This document shows positions 1-10,855 of a stretch of DNA of 52,582 nt, one piece after another; the stretch's first letter is position 1; every line of letters starts with the position of its first letter. A model generated the notes under the pieces. It worked only from the letters and a program-made list of their open reading frames with translations, was not told where the DNA came from and did not search any database. The DNA is taken from positions 1 through 52,582 of the forward strand of contig JAIXQP010000012.1 in assembly GCA_027485675.1 (NCBI GenBank), written 5' to 3'. Made by a program: the position numbers and the translations under genes. Source of the DNA: Terriglobales bacterium (GTDB taxonomy: Bacteria > Acidobacteriota > Terriglobia > Bryobacterales > Bryobacteraceae).

Positions 1-342
1 AGCCCGTTTTCCGGCAAGTTCTTTGTATTCCGCGGCCCGCCCGGCGATCTGATCAGCATCCTCTGGTTCGATGGCGACGGACATTGTCTAGTCCTGAAGA
101 AATTGGAACGCGGCCGGTTCGTGTGGCCGCAAGCCGAGAGTGGAGCCGTATCCCTGGTCCGCGCGCATCGGAACCGGTGTTCGGCCGAAACGCACGATCG
201 CTGCCGAACTGCCGCAGGGGGCCTGACGACCTCGGGCGATTTGCTGGCTTCTGCGGCACGATCGTCGCACGGCATATCGAGACTGGCGTTTTGCTGGGAT
301 GGGATGAAGCGGGAGACGTCGCGGACGCTGCCGAGCGGGTAG
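1..342 (+). pseudogene. IS66-family TnpB (Orf2) remnant, cut by the window edge
   Basis: Reading from base 1 gives a frame open to a TAG at 340-342. Its first ~55 residues match the C-terminal half of IS66 Orf2/TnpB: an FVFRG-like strand, GDL, a tryptophan-aspartate turn (LWFDGDG) and the family hallmark LERGRFVWPQ, followed by SGAVSL. After about base 165 the sequence no longer resembles TnpB, whose usual ending has a short leucine-rich helix and IDW. The tail is therefore probably frameshifted or replaced. The start lies outside the window. No neighbouring TnpA or TnpC piece and no terminal inverted repeat is visible, so this is a decayed fragment rather than a working element. The family call is fairly secure; the boundaries are not. 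Confidence 0.7.
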
Positions 343-453
343 GTGGTCAATCGTGAGTACGGACTGGGAAGCGCGCCGGGGGCGAGTTGGCACCAGGTGA
401 CGACAGGGATGTCGCAGCGGGGCAAACGTTCGGGGGGGTGAGGCGGGGAGCCA

Positions 454-498
454 GCGGATTCCGGCGGCGGCCTTGAGGGAGGCGCCGCCGGAATCCGC
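454..498. terminator. 16-bp perfect stem-loop downstream of the subtilisin-like gene
   Basis: GCGGATTCCGGCGGCG at 454-469 is the exact reverse complement of 483-498, with a 13-nt loop. It lies about 25 bp past the stop of the minus-strand protease gene. On the plus strand a T5 tract follows about 10 nt after the stem. On the minus strand, the direction needed for the protease, no U-tract follows. It may be a weak or factor-dependent terminator or an intergenic repeat. The remaining non-coding sequence between 343 and 523 shows nothing else. Confidence 0.45.
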
Positions 499-523
499 CG
501 GGTCGGTTTTTGCAGGGGCGGGG

Positions 524-2761
<2,238 letters not shown>

Positions 2762-3007
2762 CAGTAAGTACGGTCCTTAGAGCTGTGGGATAGAGGGCTT
2801 CTCGACCGATTTCGGGGGAGTGTGAGCAAAAAAGCTGGGTGCCGAAAATTGAACCTCTTCCCGGGTTGAGTACGGGAGAGGGGGCACCGATAGCGGAGTC
2901 GATCCGGTGGGCAGCGAGGGCACTGGCGTGCGAGCATGGAGAGTACGCCGTGCTGCGGGTGGCCAGCCCAAGGCTATCTATGCGCTTTTCGGGGAGAGCT
3001 GCCGCGA

Positions 3008-4078
3008 ATGTTGAGGATTTGGAGTATCCTTTCGGTCTTTGCCATCGGGGTGGTATGCGGAGTGGCCGCATCGTTGAGTGGCCCCTTCGTGGCTATCGCT
3101 CTTCCTGCTTTTCCCGAGGGTCCTTTCGTGCCAGTGTCCGTACAGTCGGGCCCGTGTCTGGCGTTCCGGACCTCTTTGATGGTCTGGACCCTGGCCGCGA
3201 AGACGGGGCAGATCCGCGCGTTGTACTCCCTGCCCTCATCGGATACTGACCGAATTGCGGACGCCTCGCTGCATTCGTGTTCGAATGGGGCAATCCTCAC
3301 GATGCGAGGCAGACTTCTCTTTATCCACGAGGAACAGGCACCGATCACTATGGACATTCTTCCGGCAGGCCGGGAGGAACCGGTGGAGATGGTCGCGGTG
3401 CAGATGTTGGCGGAAGATAGCGCGGTCGCCGGAGTTCACGACCTGATTCCTACCCGAGAGGAGTTACCGCGACAGTTGGTTGATAGCGACGAGCAGGGAA
3501 AGCTGGTGATGCGGCGGGCGCGACTGCTTCTGGTCAGGAAGGAACGATCTCCCCACGCCATTACCCCGTTGCCAGTGGGCTCGGCCCGGGGAGTCGCGGG
3601 TTTGGCGGCGATGGATCGAGATACGGTTCTCGTTCAGGATCTGTTGGGACAGATCAGCGCGGTTGCCATTTCTCGGTTCGCGGTGGAGCGGGTTCCGGTT
3701 TCTGGATTCGGTGCCGAGGCCCTTGAGACGAAGGCTTGCCAGGCTGCCGCAGATGACCTTCGTTTGCATATGCTGCCGAATCGCACCGTGGAATTCGCCC
3801 TGGGCCGGTGCTCCTGGTTTGGCGCCATCGTATCCGGAAAGGTAGAGCGGATTACGCCGGTGTTTTCGGACGAAGGGAGACTATCCCTTTGCGGCGGGAC
3901 GGCGAGAGGTAGCGAGGTGGTGATCGCGGGCCCGGCCAATCGCGTGCGCGCGATTGAAAATGGGAAGGTGTTAGCGATCCCTGCCGGATACACGTTACGA
4001 GGATGTTCGACGGCAAGCGGCGGGTTGCTGGCGCTGGCTTGTGACAACGCCGGGAGCCGGTGCGTGGCTATTTTGTGA
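3008..4078 (+). CDS. membrane-anchored or exported protein of unknown function
   Basis: 356 residues from the ATG at 3008, preceded by GGGGAG about 11 nt upstream. An earlier in-frame ATG at 2936 would add 24 residues that do not look like a signal sequence. Residues ~4-25 form a hydrophobic signal or anchor segment. The rest is a series of short beta-rich stretches (for example around LLFIHEE, LVMRRARLLLV, RVRAIENGKVLAI), compatible with a beta-propeller, with scattered cysteines (GRCS, GCST, LACDN, RCVAIL). I do not recognise a family. It faces the serine hydrolase gene tail-to-tail across ~145 bp with no clear terminator. It is probably a real gene, judged by signal segment, ribosome site and length; its function cannot be inferred. 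Confidence 0.7.
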   Translation: MLRIWSILSVFAIGVVCGVAASLSGPFVAIALPAFPEGPFVPVSVQSGPCLAFRTSLMVWTLAAKTGQIRALYSLPSSDTDRIADASLHSCSNGAILTMRGRLLFIHEEQAPITMDILPAGREEPVEMVAVQMLAEDSAVAGVHDLIPTREELPRQLVDSDEQGKLVMRRARLLLVRKERSPHAITPLPVGSARGVAGLAAMDRDTVLVQDLLGQISAVAISRFAVERVPVSGFGAEALETKACQAAADDLRLHMLPNRTVEFALGRCSWFGAIVSGKVERITPVFSDEGRLSLCGGTARGSEVVIAGPANRVRAIENGKVLAIPAGYTLRGCSTASGGLLALACDNAGSRCVAIL

Positions 4079-4223
4079 TTCCGCACTCGACCATCATCGC
4101 CAGTGTCCGGAGCGTGAAATCACCGAATCCCCTGGTCTGACGCTGGCGGTTGGACCGGAAAGCCGACGGGTAAAGTTCCGCGCCGGGCAACCCGCGGTTC
4201 CGGTCCTCGTGCGCGCCTGCCGC

Positions 4224-6173
4224 TCAACGCAGCGATAGCGTTACCCCCGCAATACTCCTTTGGGTCCCGACCTCGAGGACAACCGGGAGGTTGGGGGTTT
4301 CCGCCAAGTCCTCCGGCACCTCGATATTCAACTGAAACAGACCGGCGGTCAAGCCGGGCGCCGCGCCGGCGTACAGCACCTTCGCCTCGCGCCCGGCCAG
4401 GAACACCTTCACGGGCAGACGCGGCGCCGGCAAGGGTTGCGTCAGCGCCAGCGCGCCATCCTCGGCCGCCGGAGTCGTCAGCCCCTCGCCCGTGGCGAAC
4501 AGCACGGCAATCCGCGCCTCGGGATAGGTGATCGCGGCCGCCGGGCCGGTGCCCGAAGCGTTCGCGGTAAAGAACGCGGGAGCCGCTTCCACCACCGTCA
4601 GCTCAACGGAATCGCTCTGTACGCCAAGACGCTCGAGCACCACCCGCACCCTTCCCTTCCCGGCTACGTTGTACGGCACAATCGCGCTCAACTGGCCCGC
4701 GGACGTGTAAACGAGAGGAGCGGGAGTCCCGTCGAATAGGAGCCGCGTTCCGTCCAGCGTTGTGCTTAAGCGTCCGTTGCTGACCTGCGCCGTGGTCAGC
4801 GCCGCCCCGGCCAGGCGATCGCCGAAGAGGCTGATGATCTGCCCCGGCGCGATGCTGCCGCCGCGAAAGCTCGCCGCGCTCACCAGGCTCGCGGCGGTGA
4901 AGCGGGGACGGTCCTGCGCGTAGTAGAGGCCCCAGAGGTCCTGCTCCGGCCACTGCCGGTTGCGATTGGAGGCCGCGCGGATGCCCGCATACAGTTCCCC
5001 GATGAAGTCATCATCGAGGTCGGCCGCCGGCCGCATATTGAAGGCCGCCGCCACGCTCAGATCGAGAGTGCCGAAGCGAAACAGGACGGAGCGCGTTCCG
5101 GGCAACGTGCCATTGTGAATCAGCCGCGCCTGGCCTTGGGCTTCGAGTTCGACGTTGAAGCCCAGACCGTAGAAGCTGTTAGCGGTTTGCGAGAGGGGGG
5201 CCGGGGGCCGCCGGATGAGTTCGGCAAACGACTCCCGCGTGAGCAGGGCGCCGGGGGCGTCGGGGTTCAACCGTGAGGCGATGCGCACCAGATCCACGCT
5301 CGTCGTGATCCAGGTCGCCGCCCCTTCGAGCAGTTCCAAGGAGAACGCACCGCTGTAGGGACGAAAGACCTGCCCCTCGCCAAACTGACTCGCCTCGGTC
5401 GTCGAGCCGGCGGGCATGTGATACCGCACTTCGCCGGGGACCCGGTCGGCCTGCCGGGTCCGGCCGGCCTGGGTCTTGGTAATGCCGAGGGGCGCGAGCA
5501 CGTCCTCGCGCAAGAAGGCGTCGTACTTTTTGCCACTGGCCGCCTCCAGCACCCGTCCGGCCGCCGCGACACTCATGTTGGAGTAAGTGAACTGGGCGCC
5601 GGGCGCCGACCCCAAGGGCCGCGTGAGCTGCCAGCGCAGCATCTGCTCGAGGGTGGGAATGCCCGTGGCGCCGAACGCTTGCGAGGCCTGCTGGTAGCGG
5701 GGCGCAAAAAAGGGATCGACGGTGTTATCGGTCGAGGGCAAGCCGGCCGTGTGCTGCAACAACTGCCGGACGGTGATGGTGTCGTAGACCGCCTGCTTGG
5801 TCAGGTTCGGCGGCGGCGTCAAGCCGCGGAGGTGCTGGCCGAAGACCCGGTCATCGAGCCGCAGCTTTCCCTGCTCCACCAACCGCATGATGCCGATGGC
5901 GGTCAGCGGCTTTGATACCGAGGCGACGCGAAAGACCGAATCGGGTTGGACCAGTTCCCGGGTGTCACGATCCGTGACGCCGAACCCGCGGGCGTAGACG
6001 AGACGCCCCTGGTAGGACACCGCCATCGACCCGCCGGGGATGGAATACTTGGCCAGCAACCCGGACATGAGGGTGTCCAAGTCGGCTAAGGCGGGGGAGC
6101 CTGTCCCGGTCTGACCGAACGCCAAGCAGGAGGTAAGCGATATCCCGATCCACAGAACTAGAGTTTTGTTCAT
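4224..6173 (-). CDS. class C beta-lactamase-like serine hydrolase with TIGR03437-type C-terminal domain
   Basis: 649 residues from the ATG at 6173; GAGG sits 7 nt upstream of it, which I prefer over the ATG at 6194. A signal peptide covers residues 1-21. The hydrolase domain (~30-390) carries the SxxK nucleophile motif S85-V-S-K88, the YxN motif Y197-S-N199 and the KTG-equivalent H353-N-G355. This is the set used by class C lactamases, EstB-like esterases and DD-peptidases. Residues ~430-649 form a domain of the TIGR03437 type (AASF...GGSIAPGQIISLFG, an internal SAIVPYNV, a TGEGLTTP segment and a Q-L-N-I-E-V-P end), a C-terminal module I associate with Solibacter-like Acidobacteria. The enzyme probably acts outside the inner membrane on an ester, peptide or amide substrate that cannot be predicted. 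No partner gene is evident. Confidence 0.9.
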   Translation of the reverse strand: MNKTLVLWIGISLTSCLAFGQTGTGSPALADLDTLMSGLLAKYSIPGGSMAVSYQGRLVYARGFGVTDRDTRELVQPDSVFRVASVSKPLTAIGIMRLVEQGKLRLDDRVFGQHLRGLTPPPNLTKQAVYDTITVRQLLQHTAGLPSTDNTVDPFFAPRYQQASQAFGATGIPTLEQMLRWQLTRPLGSAPGAQFTYSNMSVAAAGRVLEAASGKKYDAFLREDVLAPLGITKTQAGRTRQADRVPGEVRYHMPAGSTTEASQFGEGQVFRPYSGAFSLELLEGAATWITTSVDLVRIASRLNPDAPGALLTRESFAELIRRPPAPLSQTANSFYGLGFNVELEAQGQARLIHNGTLPGTRSVLFRFGTLDLSVAAAFNMRPAADLDDDFIGELYAGIRAASNRNRQWPEQDLWGLYYAQDRPRFTAASLVSAASFRGGSIAPGQIISLFGDRLAGAALTTAQVSNGRLSTTLDGTRLLFDGTPAPLVYTSAGQLSAIVPYNVAGKGRVRVVLERLGVQSDSVELTVVEAAPAFFTANASGTGPAAAITYPEARIAVLFATGEGLTTPAAEDGALALTQPLPAPRLPVKVFLAGREAKVLYAGAAPGLTAGLFQLNIEVPEDLAETPNLPVVLEVGTQRSIAGVTLSLR

Positions 6174-6526
6174 TGAGAGCCTCATTGGTGGCATGTGCCA
6201 ACTCAGGGAAAATCGGCTCAGGATGGGGGCGGTTTAATCAGGTCTTAACTTTTCTGGGGACTGGTGCGCCGCCGGGAGGCCAACGTGTACGCAGTTGGCA
6301 GCGTTTGTCCCGGATTGCGATGGGGACCGCTTGGATCGGGGTGTTGGCGGACGGTACGGAGCAGGTGAGCGAATTAGTCGCTGGCGCCGAAGGACATGGC
6401 GGTGATGGGGACGGCGGATGCGGGGGCGTTCCTATTTTTTGGGGCATTTGTATATGATGAGAACCAAGTGAGTGGGTCCGACAAGACGAACAATGCGTGG
6501 GCGGCGGGGATTGTGACGGTGCAGCG
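6174..6526. other. intergenic region between divergent genes, no recognised gene
   Basis: 353 bp between two outward-facing genes. Short frames here have no ribosome site or recognisable product. A TATGAT hexamer at 6453-6458 could be a -10 element for the isomerase gene, but the sequence 16-18 bp upstream is a poor -35. No strong hairpin or repeat was seen. Confidence 0.4.
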
Positions 6527-7480
6527 ATGAGGTTACTGGGACGGCGTGGATTTCTGGTTGGCGGCGCGGCGGCGTTGTGGGCGGCGCCGGGGCGGCCTTG
6601 GCTGGTGGGCGCGAACACGGCGATCCAGGGGTATGGTTTGCTGGAGGCCATTTCCCTGCTCCGCGAACTGGCGTTTCCGGTAATTGAGATTCACCCGATG
6701 GGGCGCATGGAGCCGACGCCGAAGCAGTTTCCGGGCTTTCGTTTTGATGCGTTGGGACGGGCCGAGCGGCAGCGGATCCGGGCGGCGCTGCGGCCATTCC
6801 GGCAGGTGACGGCGCATCTGCCCTACACGGGCCTGAACTGGCTGAGTGCGGAGGCCGGGGTGCGGGCCAAAGCGGTAGAGACGATCGATACGGCGTTGGC
6901 GGGGGCGGCGTACATGGGGGCGCGGGTGGCGGTGCTGCATCCGCAGAGTGTGCCGAATGAGCCGTGGGAGCGGTGGGAGGAGGAGTGCGTGACGGCGATT
7001 CAGCGGTGGGGGGATCGGGCGCGGCGCGAGGGGGTGCAGATTGCGATCGAGACGGGATGGCCGCCGAGCGTGGCGGAGTTTGTGCGGTTGGTGGGGAAGG
7101 TAAACCATCCGGCGGTGGGGGCGACGATTGATGTGGGCCATCAGGGGCGGTATGCGGAGTTGACGGCGCGGGTGCGGAGCGAGGACCGGGCGAAGCGGGA
7201 GTCGGTGGCGGCGTATAACGAGACGACGATGGCGATTATCCGGCAGTTGGGGGCGAAGGTGGCGCACCTGCATGTGCATGATATTGACCCGGTGACGTGG
7301 GTGGAGCACAAGCCGATGGTGCATGGGTTTGTGGATTATCCGGGGATTTTTGGGGCGCTGCGGGAGGTGGGGTACCGGGGGGCGCTGGTGCTGGAGATTG
7401 GAGGGGATCCGGAGAAGATGCCGGGATATCTGCGGGAGGCGCAGGGGCGGTTGGCGGGGTGGATGGGCGAGCAGCGGTAA
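6527..7480 (+). CDS. sugar phosphate isomerase/epimerase-type TIM-barrel protein, Tat-like signal
   Basis: 317 residues from the ATG at 6527. The leader (LGRRGFLVGGAAALWAAP) has a twin-arginine followed by a hydrophobic stretch, so periplasmic export by Tat is likely. The body is an AP-endonuclease-2/xylose-isomerase-like barrel. Probable metal ligands are E175 (AIETGWPP), D202 and H205 (TIDVGHQG), H249/H251 (HLHVHD) and E290 (LVLEIGG). Family members isomerise or epimerise keto-sugars, inositols or hydroxypyruvate; the exact substrate cannot be read from sequence. The gene is 78 bp upstream of the effector-like operon with the same orientation. Coding sequence is extremely G-rich on the sense strand, with many GCG and GGG codons. 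Confidence 0.85.
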   Translation: MRLLGRRGFLVGGAAALWAAPGRPWLVGANTAIQGYGLLEAISLLRELAFPVIEIHPMGRMEPTPKQFPGFRFDALGRAERQRIRAALRPFRQVTAHLPYTGLNWLSAEAGVRAKAVETIDTALAGAAYMGARVAVLHPQSVPNEPWERWEEECVTAIQRWGDRARREGVQIAIETGWPPSVAEFVRLVGKVNHPAVGATIDVGHQGRYAELTARVRSEDRAKRESVAAYNETTMAIIRQLGAKVAHLHVHDIDPVTWVEHKPMVHGFVDYPGIFGALREVGYRGALVLEIGGDPEKMPGYLREAQGRLAGWMGEQR

Positions 7481-7558
7481 GCGGCGGAGGGGATAGCGCA
7501 ACCGGCCGCCCGGGCGTCTTGTACCGGGGCGAGCAAAGGTTAAACTTGGAAGGGTCTT

Positions 7559-7921
7559 ATGCTGACGATTCGCCCGCAACAGTTTCGACGGCTCGAGGAG
7601 TACATGTTCGAGCAGTTTCTGCTGGAGTGTGCCCAAATTGTGCGGGAGCGCCGGCCGGGGTTGGCGGCGCGATTGGGCGACGAGAAAGCGCTGCGGGAGT
7701 TTGTGGGGGCGTCCGTGAAACGATGGCAGGGCCAGGGGTTTACGGAACGGGAGCACCTGATCCGGTTGCTCGATTGGGAGTGCGAGTATGGGGTAGGTTA
7801 TTTAGAGGAGCCGCGATGGGAGTGGGCGAGGCAGATTTTTTCGTTGCGTCTCGATCCGGCCAGCCGCATTTTCCGCGTTGAGAAGCGCATGGGGATTTTG
7901 CGCGAGCGAGGGGAGCTGTGA
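7559..7921 (+). CDS. small protein resembling those encoded next to secreted-effector cassettes
   Basis: 120 residues beginning MLTIRPQQ. It is helical, with the pattern IRxxQ...YM...F...R...P...LG...LREFV, then a WA(R)QI motif near residue 92. From memory this resembles small proteins of ~110-160 residues encoded upstream of type VI secretion or eCIS effector genes (an IR..Q start, GI(E)RA-like helix, YG..F turn, WA). I cannot name a Pfam family. There is no signal peptide, so it should be cytoplasmic, perhaps an effector chaperone or loading adaptor. Its TGA overlaps the GTG start of the next gene by 4 nt (GTGA at 7918-7921), indicating translational coupling. The coding call is solid; the role is inference. 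Confidence 0.75.
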   Translation: MLTIRPQQFRRLEEYMFEQFLLECAQIVRERRPGLAARLGDEKALREFVGASVKRWQGQGFTEREHLIRLLDWECEYGVGYLEEPRWEWARQIFSLRLDPASRIFRVEKRMGILRERGEL

Positions 7922-8343
7922 ATCCAGGGACGGAACGGAGTGGGGTGGCGGGGGATCCGGTACAGCCGTGCCCGGACGACGGGGATCTGGAGGTAGTCTG
8001 CGATATCGAGGAAGAGGACGGCGATATCGAGATGGAGTGCGCCTCAGAAGAGGACGACGATCCGGATCTGGAGTTCGCGTGCGGGGTGGGGGACGCGGAG
8101 CCGGCGGGGAGGGAGCGGGAGCCCCGGGACAAGGACGGGACAGAGGAAGAAGCGAGCGACACTGAGGAAGAAGAGGATGGTCCGGATCTGGACTTCGCCT
8201 GTGTTTTGGACGAAGAGGACGAGGCCGACCTTGAATTAGTTTGCGAGGCGGTACACGACGACGAGCCGGAGCTCGACTTAGATAGTGCAGTAGAAGAATC
8301 CACGACCGAGCCAGCAAGGGACAGCATCAACAGCAATGCCTGA
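7918..8343 (+). CDS. acidic cysteine-repeat protein, unknown function
   Basis: 141 residues, GTG start overlapping the previous stop. Nearly half the residues are Asp or Glu. The core is a repeat of an acidic run followed by a hydrophobic-cysteine motif: DLEVVC, DIEMEC, DLEFAC, DLDFAC and DLELVC, with a sixth degenerate copy (ELDLDSA) near the end. An additional cysteine lies in QPCPDDG near the N-terminus. No signal peptide, membrane segment or known domain is recognised. Its end overlaps the start of the metallopeptidase gene by 8 nt, so the two are probably made together. Possible roles are an electrostatic chaperone, an inhibitor of the protease or a metal buffer. These are inference; only the repeat architecture and coupling are seen. 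Confidence 0.72.
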   Translation: MNPGTERSGVAGDPVQPCPDDGDLEVVCDIEEEDGDIEMECASEEDDDPDLEFACGVGDAEPAGREREPRDKDGTEEEASDTEEEEDGPDLDFACVLDEEDEADLELVCEAVHDDEPELDLDSAVEESTTEPARDSINSNA

Positions 8344-10855
8344 TATCGTGAAAGAAGATATTTTCGAAGAGTCGACGTACAAAGTAACGGCGACGATTAA
8401 GTCTGGGCTATTTAGTTCGAAATACAAGGGGAAGTTAGACCTTCTCTACAAGAAGGGTGATACCGTGCTGCACACGGACCCGGATGTGGACGTGAACAAG
8501 GGCGTGGTGCAAAAGGACTATCCGGTGCCGAAGGTTCCGGACACGGAAGAGACTTACGTCCTGAAGATTGTCGCCAACTACGGCAAGAATAAAGAGAAGA
8601 CGCGGGTGCTGGCGGAGGCGACCGTTTGGCCGAAGACGTTGAAGCTGACGGTGAAGGATACGGAGAACAAGCCCCTCAAAGAAGTGCCTTTTGAGGTCTC
8701 GTTCGGGTCCGGGCAGCCGACGCGGGGCGATACGGACGATAAGGGGATTGGCAATGTCGACCTGAAGAAGGCGGCGTATGAGTTGAAGATCAAGGCGCCG
8801 TGGGAAGTTATCAGCAACAAGAACGACGCCAAGAAGCGGGAGCACGAGATCGTCGTGCGCCGGAACATGGAAGCGAAGATTGTGAAGCCGGACCTGACGA
8901 AGCCGTGCTGGTCACCGGCGACGGAGGGGGGCGACACGGCGGCGGGGGTGCGGCAGTACGTCAACGCGCCGAAGACGGGGGAGAACGGCTGCGACGGGGA
9001 CGGCAGCGTGATTGAGTTTGAGGTGGCGTGTAAGAAGCTCACGGATGGTCTGAAGAACGACAAGATTTATATCAAGGTGGAGTTTTCGAAGTTGGCCGAG
9101 CGCAGCACGCCGGTTCCAGCGTTACTGGCGCCGGCCCAGGGCATCGCAAGCGCCAACAACGGCAAGACGTTGACGGGCTTCGTGCAACTGGCGGCCGACG
9201 GCGGCACGGCGAAGTTCAAGCTGCAGTTGGGATACGCGGGCGGGGAGACGTTTAAGGTATCGGTGGGCTATTCGAAAGATGACCCAAGCGATGATACCCA
9301 GACTTTCGTGACCTGGCGGAAGATAACTTATCAGTTGCGGTTCCCGAAGCTGATGAAGGTGCGGATGACGGAGAAGACGAGGAAGGACGGGACGAAGTAT
9401 TTCGACCTGCCGGATGCGGTGTTCAACGTAGTGAAGACGCGGTTGGCGGCGGTGTTCGTGGAGTACGAAAACATCAAGTCGCACGAGTTTGATCCGCCGC
9501 AGGGGGCGCCTTGTCTGGTGACGCGCGGTTATCTCGAGGATTCGGCGGATACGACGCCGGTGTACGTGATTGACGAAGACCTGGTTTGGCTGGGCGGGGC
9601 GCCCAGCTTTGACGCGGTGGCGGACAAACGGGAAACGACGATTACGTTTTGTGACGCGGCGCTCGATGAGAGCGTAAAGACGGTGAATCCGACGGTGTCG
9701 TTGAAGGCGGTGGAGACCAACGACGTCATTATCGACACGGCAGTCAGCTACAAGTATTTTGTGAAGCGGCCGTTCCAGGCGGATATGGTGAACCTGCAGG
9801 TGGCGGGCTATGAATGGGTGGCGGACATGGCGGCAGTGGCCAACACGGACAAGAACGTGAAGCCGACCGTGAAGGTGGAATTTGTGAGGGAGGACCGGGA
9901 GGACTGGGATGAGTACGAGATTACGGAGCCCAACGCGGGAACGGGCTCGGTGGTCATCAACTTCACGGGGACGGACGGGCTGACGACGGGTGATAAGGCG
10001 AAGTTAAAGACGTTCTACGAGGCGTGCTTTGACAAGGCCACCGAGATACGCCAGAAGAATAACGTTTTGACCTTCAAGGTGTCCGGGCCGGTTGCGGACG
10101 GGCATGAAGCGCAGCACCGGGATATAACGAACGCGTTTAACGCCATCCGGACGGCGTCCGCCAAGACGATACTCTATCATCCGGGGCTCGACGAGAATGG
10201 GCAGCCGCGGAAGGGCCCGATGTCGGACGTGACGATTGAGCATGTGACAAGCCGGAAGCTGAAGTTCAAACTGCCCAAGCGGGCGAGTGACACCGAGGCG
10301 TTGAAGCCGGGGGATTTCGTCGGCGAGGCATCGGCGGAAAAGTGTCCGGTGAATGTAACGTATTCGATGGTGGGCGCTTACACCTACAATGGGCATGCGG
10401 GCGGGGGAAGCCAGGTGCTGGTGCTGCGCAACGTGATTCCCGAGGCCATTGCGGCGACCGTGTGCCATGAGTTGGGCCATGCGATGGGGATGTCGGTGAT
10501 GCCGACGGCGTCTGGAGATACCATCCCGATGCCGCCGGGGGTGAGTGCGGATCTGGCCAAGCACGTCGATAACGGGGGATGGTACTACCGCAACAAGTCG
10601 GCGGCCCCTTACTCGAATGGCTTCCGGGCCCTTCACCAAGGCCCGCACTGTAGCAACGGGATGCCGTCAGGCAAGAAGACGCATCAGAAGTTCGAGAGTT
10701 GGTCGCCGACGGGTGCGTCTCCGGCCTGCATCATGTGGGGTTCGGGCGGGGGTGAGGACTCGCGGACCCAGTATTGTGAAAACTGCACCAAGATCCTAAA
10801 GGCGCGCGATTTGCGTAACGTCCGGAAAACTTGGGCGGGGAGCGCGGAGGGATGA
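8336..10855 (+). CDS. large HExxH zinc metallopeptidase-like protein, candidate secreted effector
   Basis: 839 residues. The first ~600 are beta-rich and contain carboxypeptidase-regulatory/transthyretin-like stretches, for example residues ~100-160 with ...VKDTENKPLKEVPFEV and a GDTDDKGIG turn. The C-terminal region has a zinc-binding motif H711-E-L-G-H715-A-M-G-M. It is followed by H743, H767-Q-G-P-H771-C772, then C798 in ACIMWGS and C814-E-N-C817 in a YCENC box. That HQGPHC...CIMWG...C-x2-C ending resembles what I remember from metallopeptidase toxins of contractile or type VI systems. No Sec signal is present, so export would need a dedicated machine, none of which is in the window. The gene overlaps its upstream partner by 8 nt and the downstream start by 4 nt (ATGA). 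Metallopeptidase call strong; effector role moderate. Confidence 0.8.
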   Translation: MPDIVKEDIFEESTYKVTATIKSGLFSSKYKGKLDLLYKKGDTVLHTDPDVDVNKGVVQKDYPVPKVPDTEETYVLKIVANYGKNKEKTRVLAEATVWPKTLKLTVKDTENKPLKEVPFEVSFGSGQPTRGDTDDKGIGNVDLKKAAYELKIKAPWEVISNKNDAKKREHEIVVRRNMEAKIVKPDLTKPCWSPATEGGDTAAGVRQYVNAPKTGENGCDGDGSVIEFEVACKKLTDGLKNDKIYIKVEFSKLAERSTPVPALLAPAQGIASANNGKTLTGFVQLAADGGTAKFKLQLGYAGGETFKVSVGYSKDDPSDDTQTFVTWRKITYQLRFPKLMKVRMTEKTRKDGTKYFDLPDAVFNVVKTRLAAVFVEYENIKSHEFDPPQGAPCLVTRGYLEDSADTTPVYVIDEDLVWLGGAPSFDAVADKRETTITFCDAALDESVKTVNPTVSLKAVETNDVIIDTAVSYKYFVKRPFQADMVNLQVAGYEWVADMAAVANTDKNVKPTVKVEFVREDREDWDEYEITEPNAGTGSVVINFTGTDGLTTGDKAKLKTFYEACFDKATEIRQKNNVLTFKVSGPVADGHEAQHRDITNAFNAIRTASAKTILYHPGLDENGQPRKGPMSDVTIEHVTSRKLKFKLPKRASDTEALKPGDFVGEASAEKCPVNVTYSMVGAYTYNGHAGGGSQVLVLRNVIPEAIAATVCHELGHAMGMSVMPTASGDTIPMPPGVSADLAKHVDNGGWYYRNKSAAPYSNGFRALHQGPHCSNGMPSGKKTHQKFESWSPTGASPACIMWGSGGGEDSRTQYCENCTKILKARDLRNVRKTWAGSAEG

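Noticed and set aside
3315-3330. DnaA box / replication origin
   Set aside because: A single TTATCCAC-like sequence occurs inside a coding region; there is no cluster, no AT-rich unwinding element and no dnaA or dnaN gene.
6533-7756. 407-residue minus-strand open frame
   Set aside because: It is an Arg/Pro/His-rich shadow of the isomerase gene caused by its extreme G-rich coding strand.
7740-8336. Minus-strand serine-rich open frames opposite the acidic repeat gene
   Set aside because: They are complements of GAG/GAC-rich codons; low complexity and no start signals, while the plus-strand gene is coupled on both sides.
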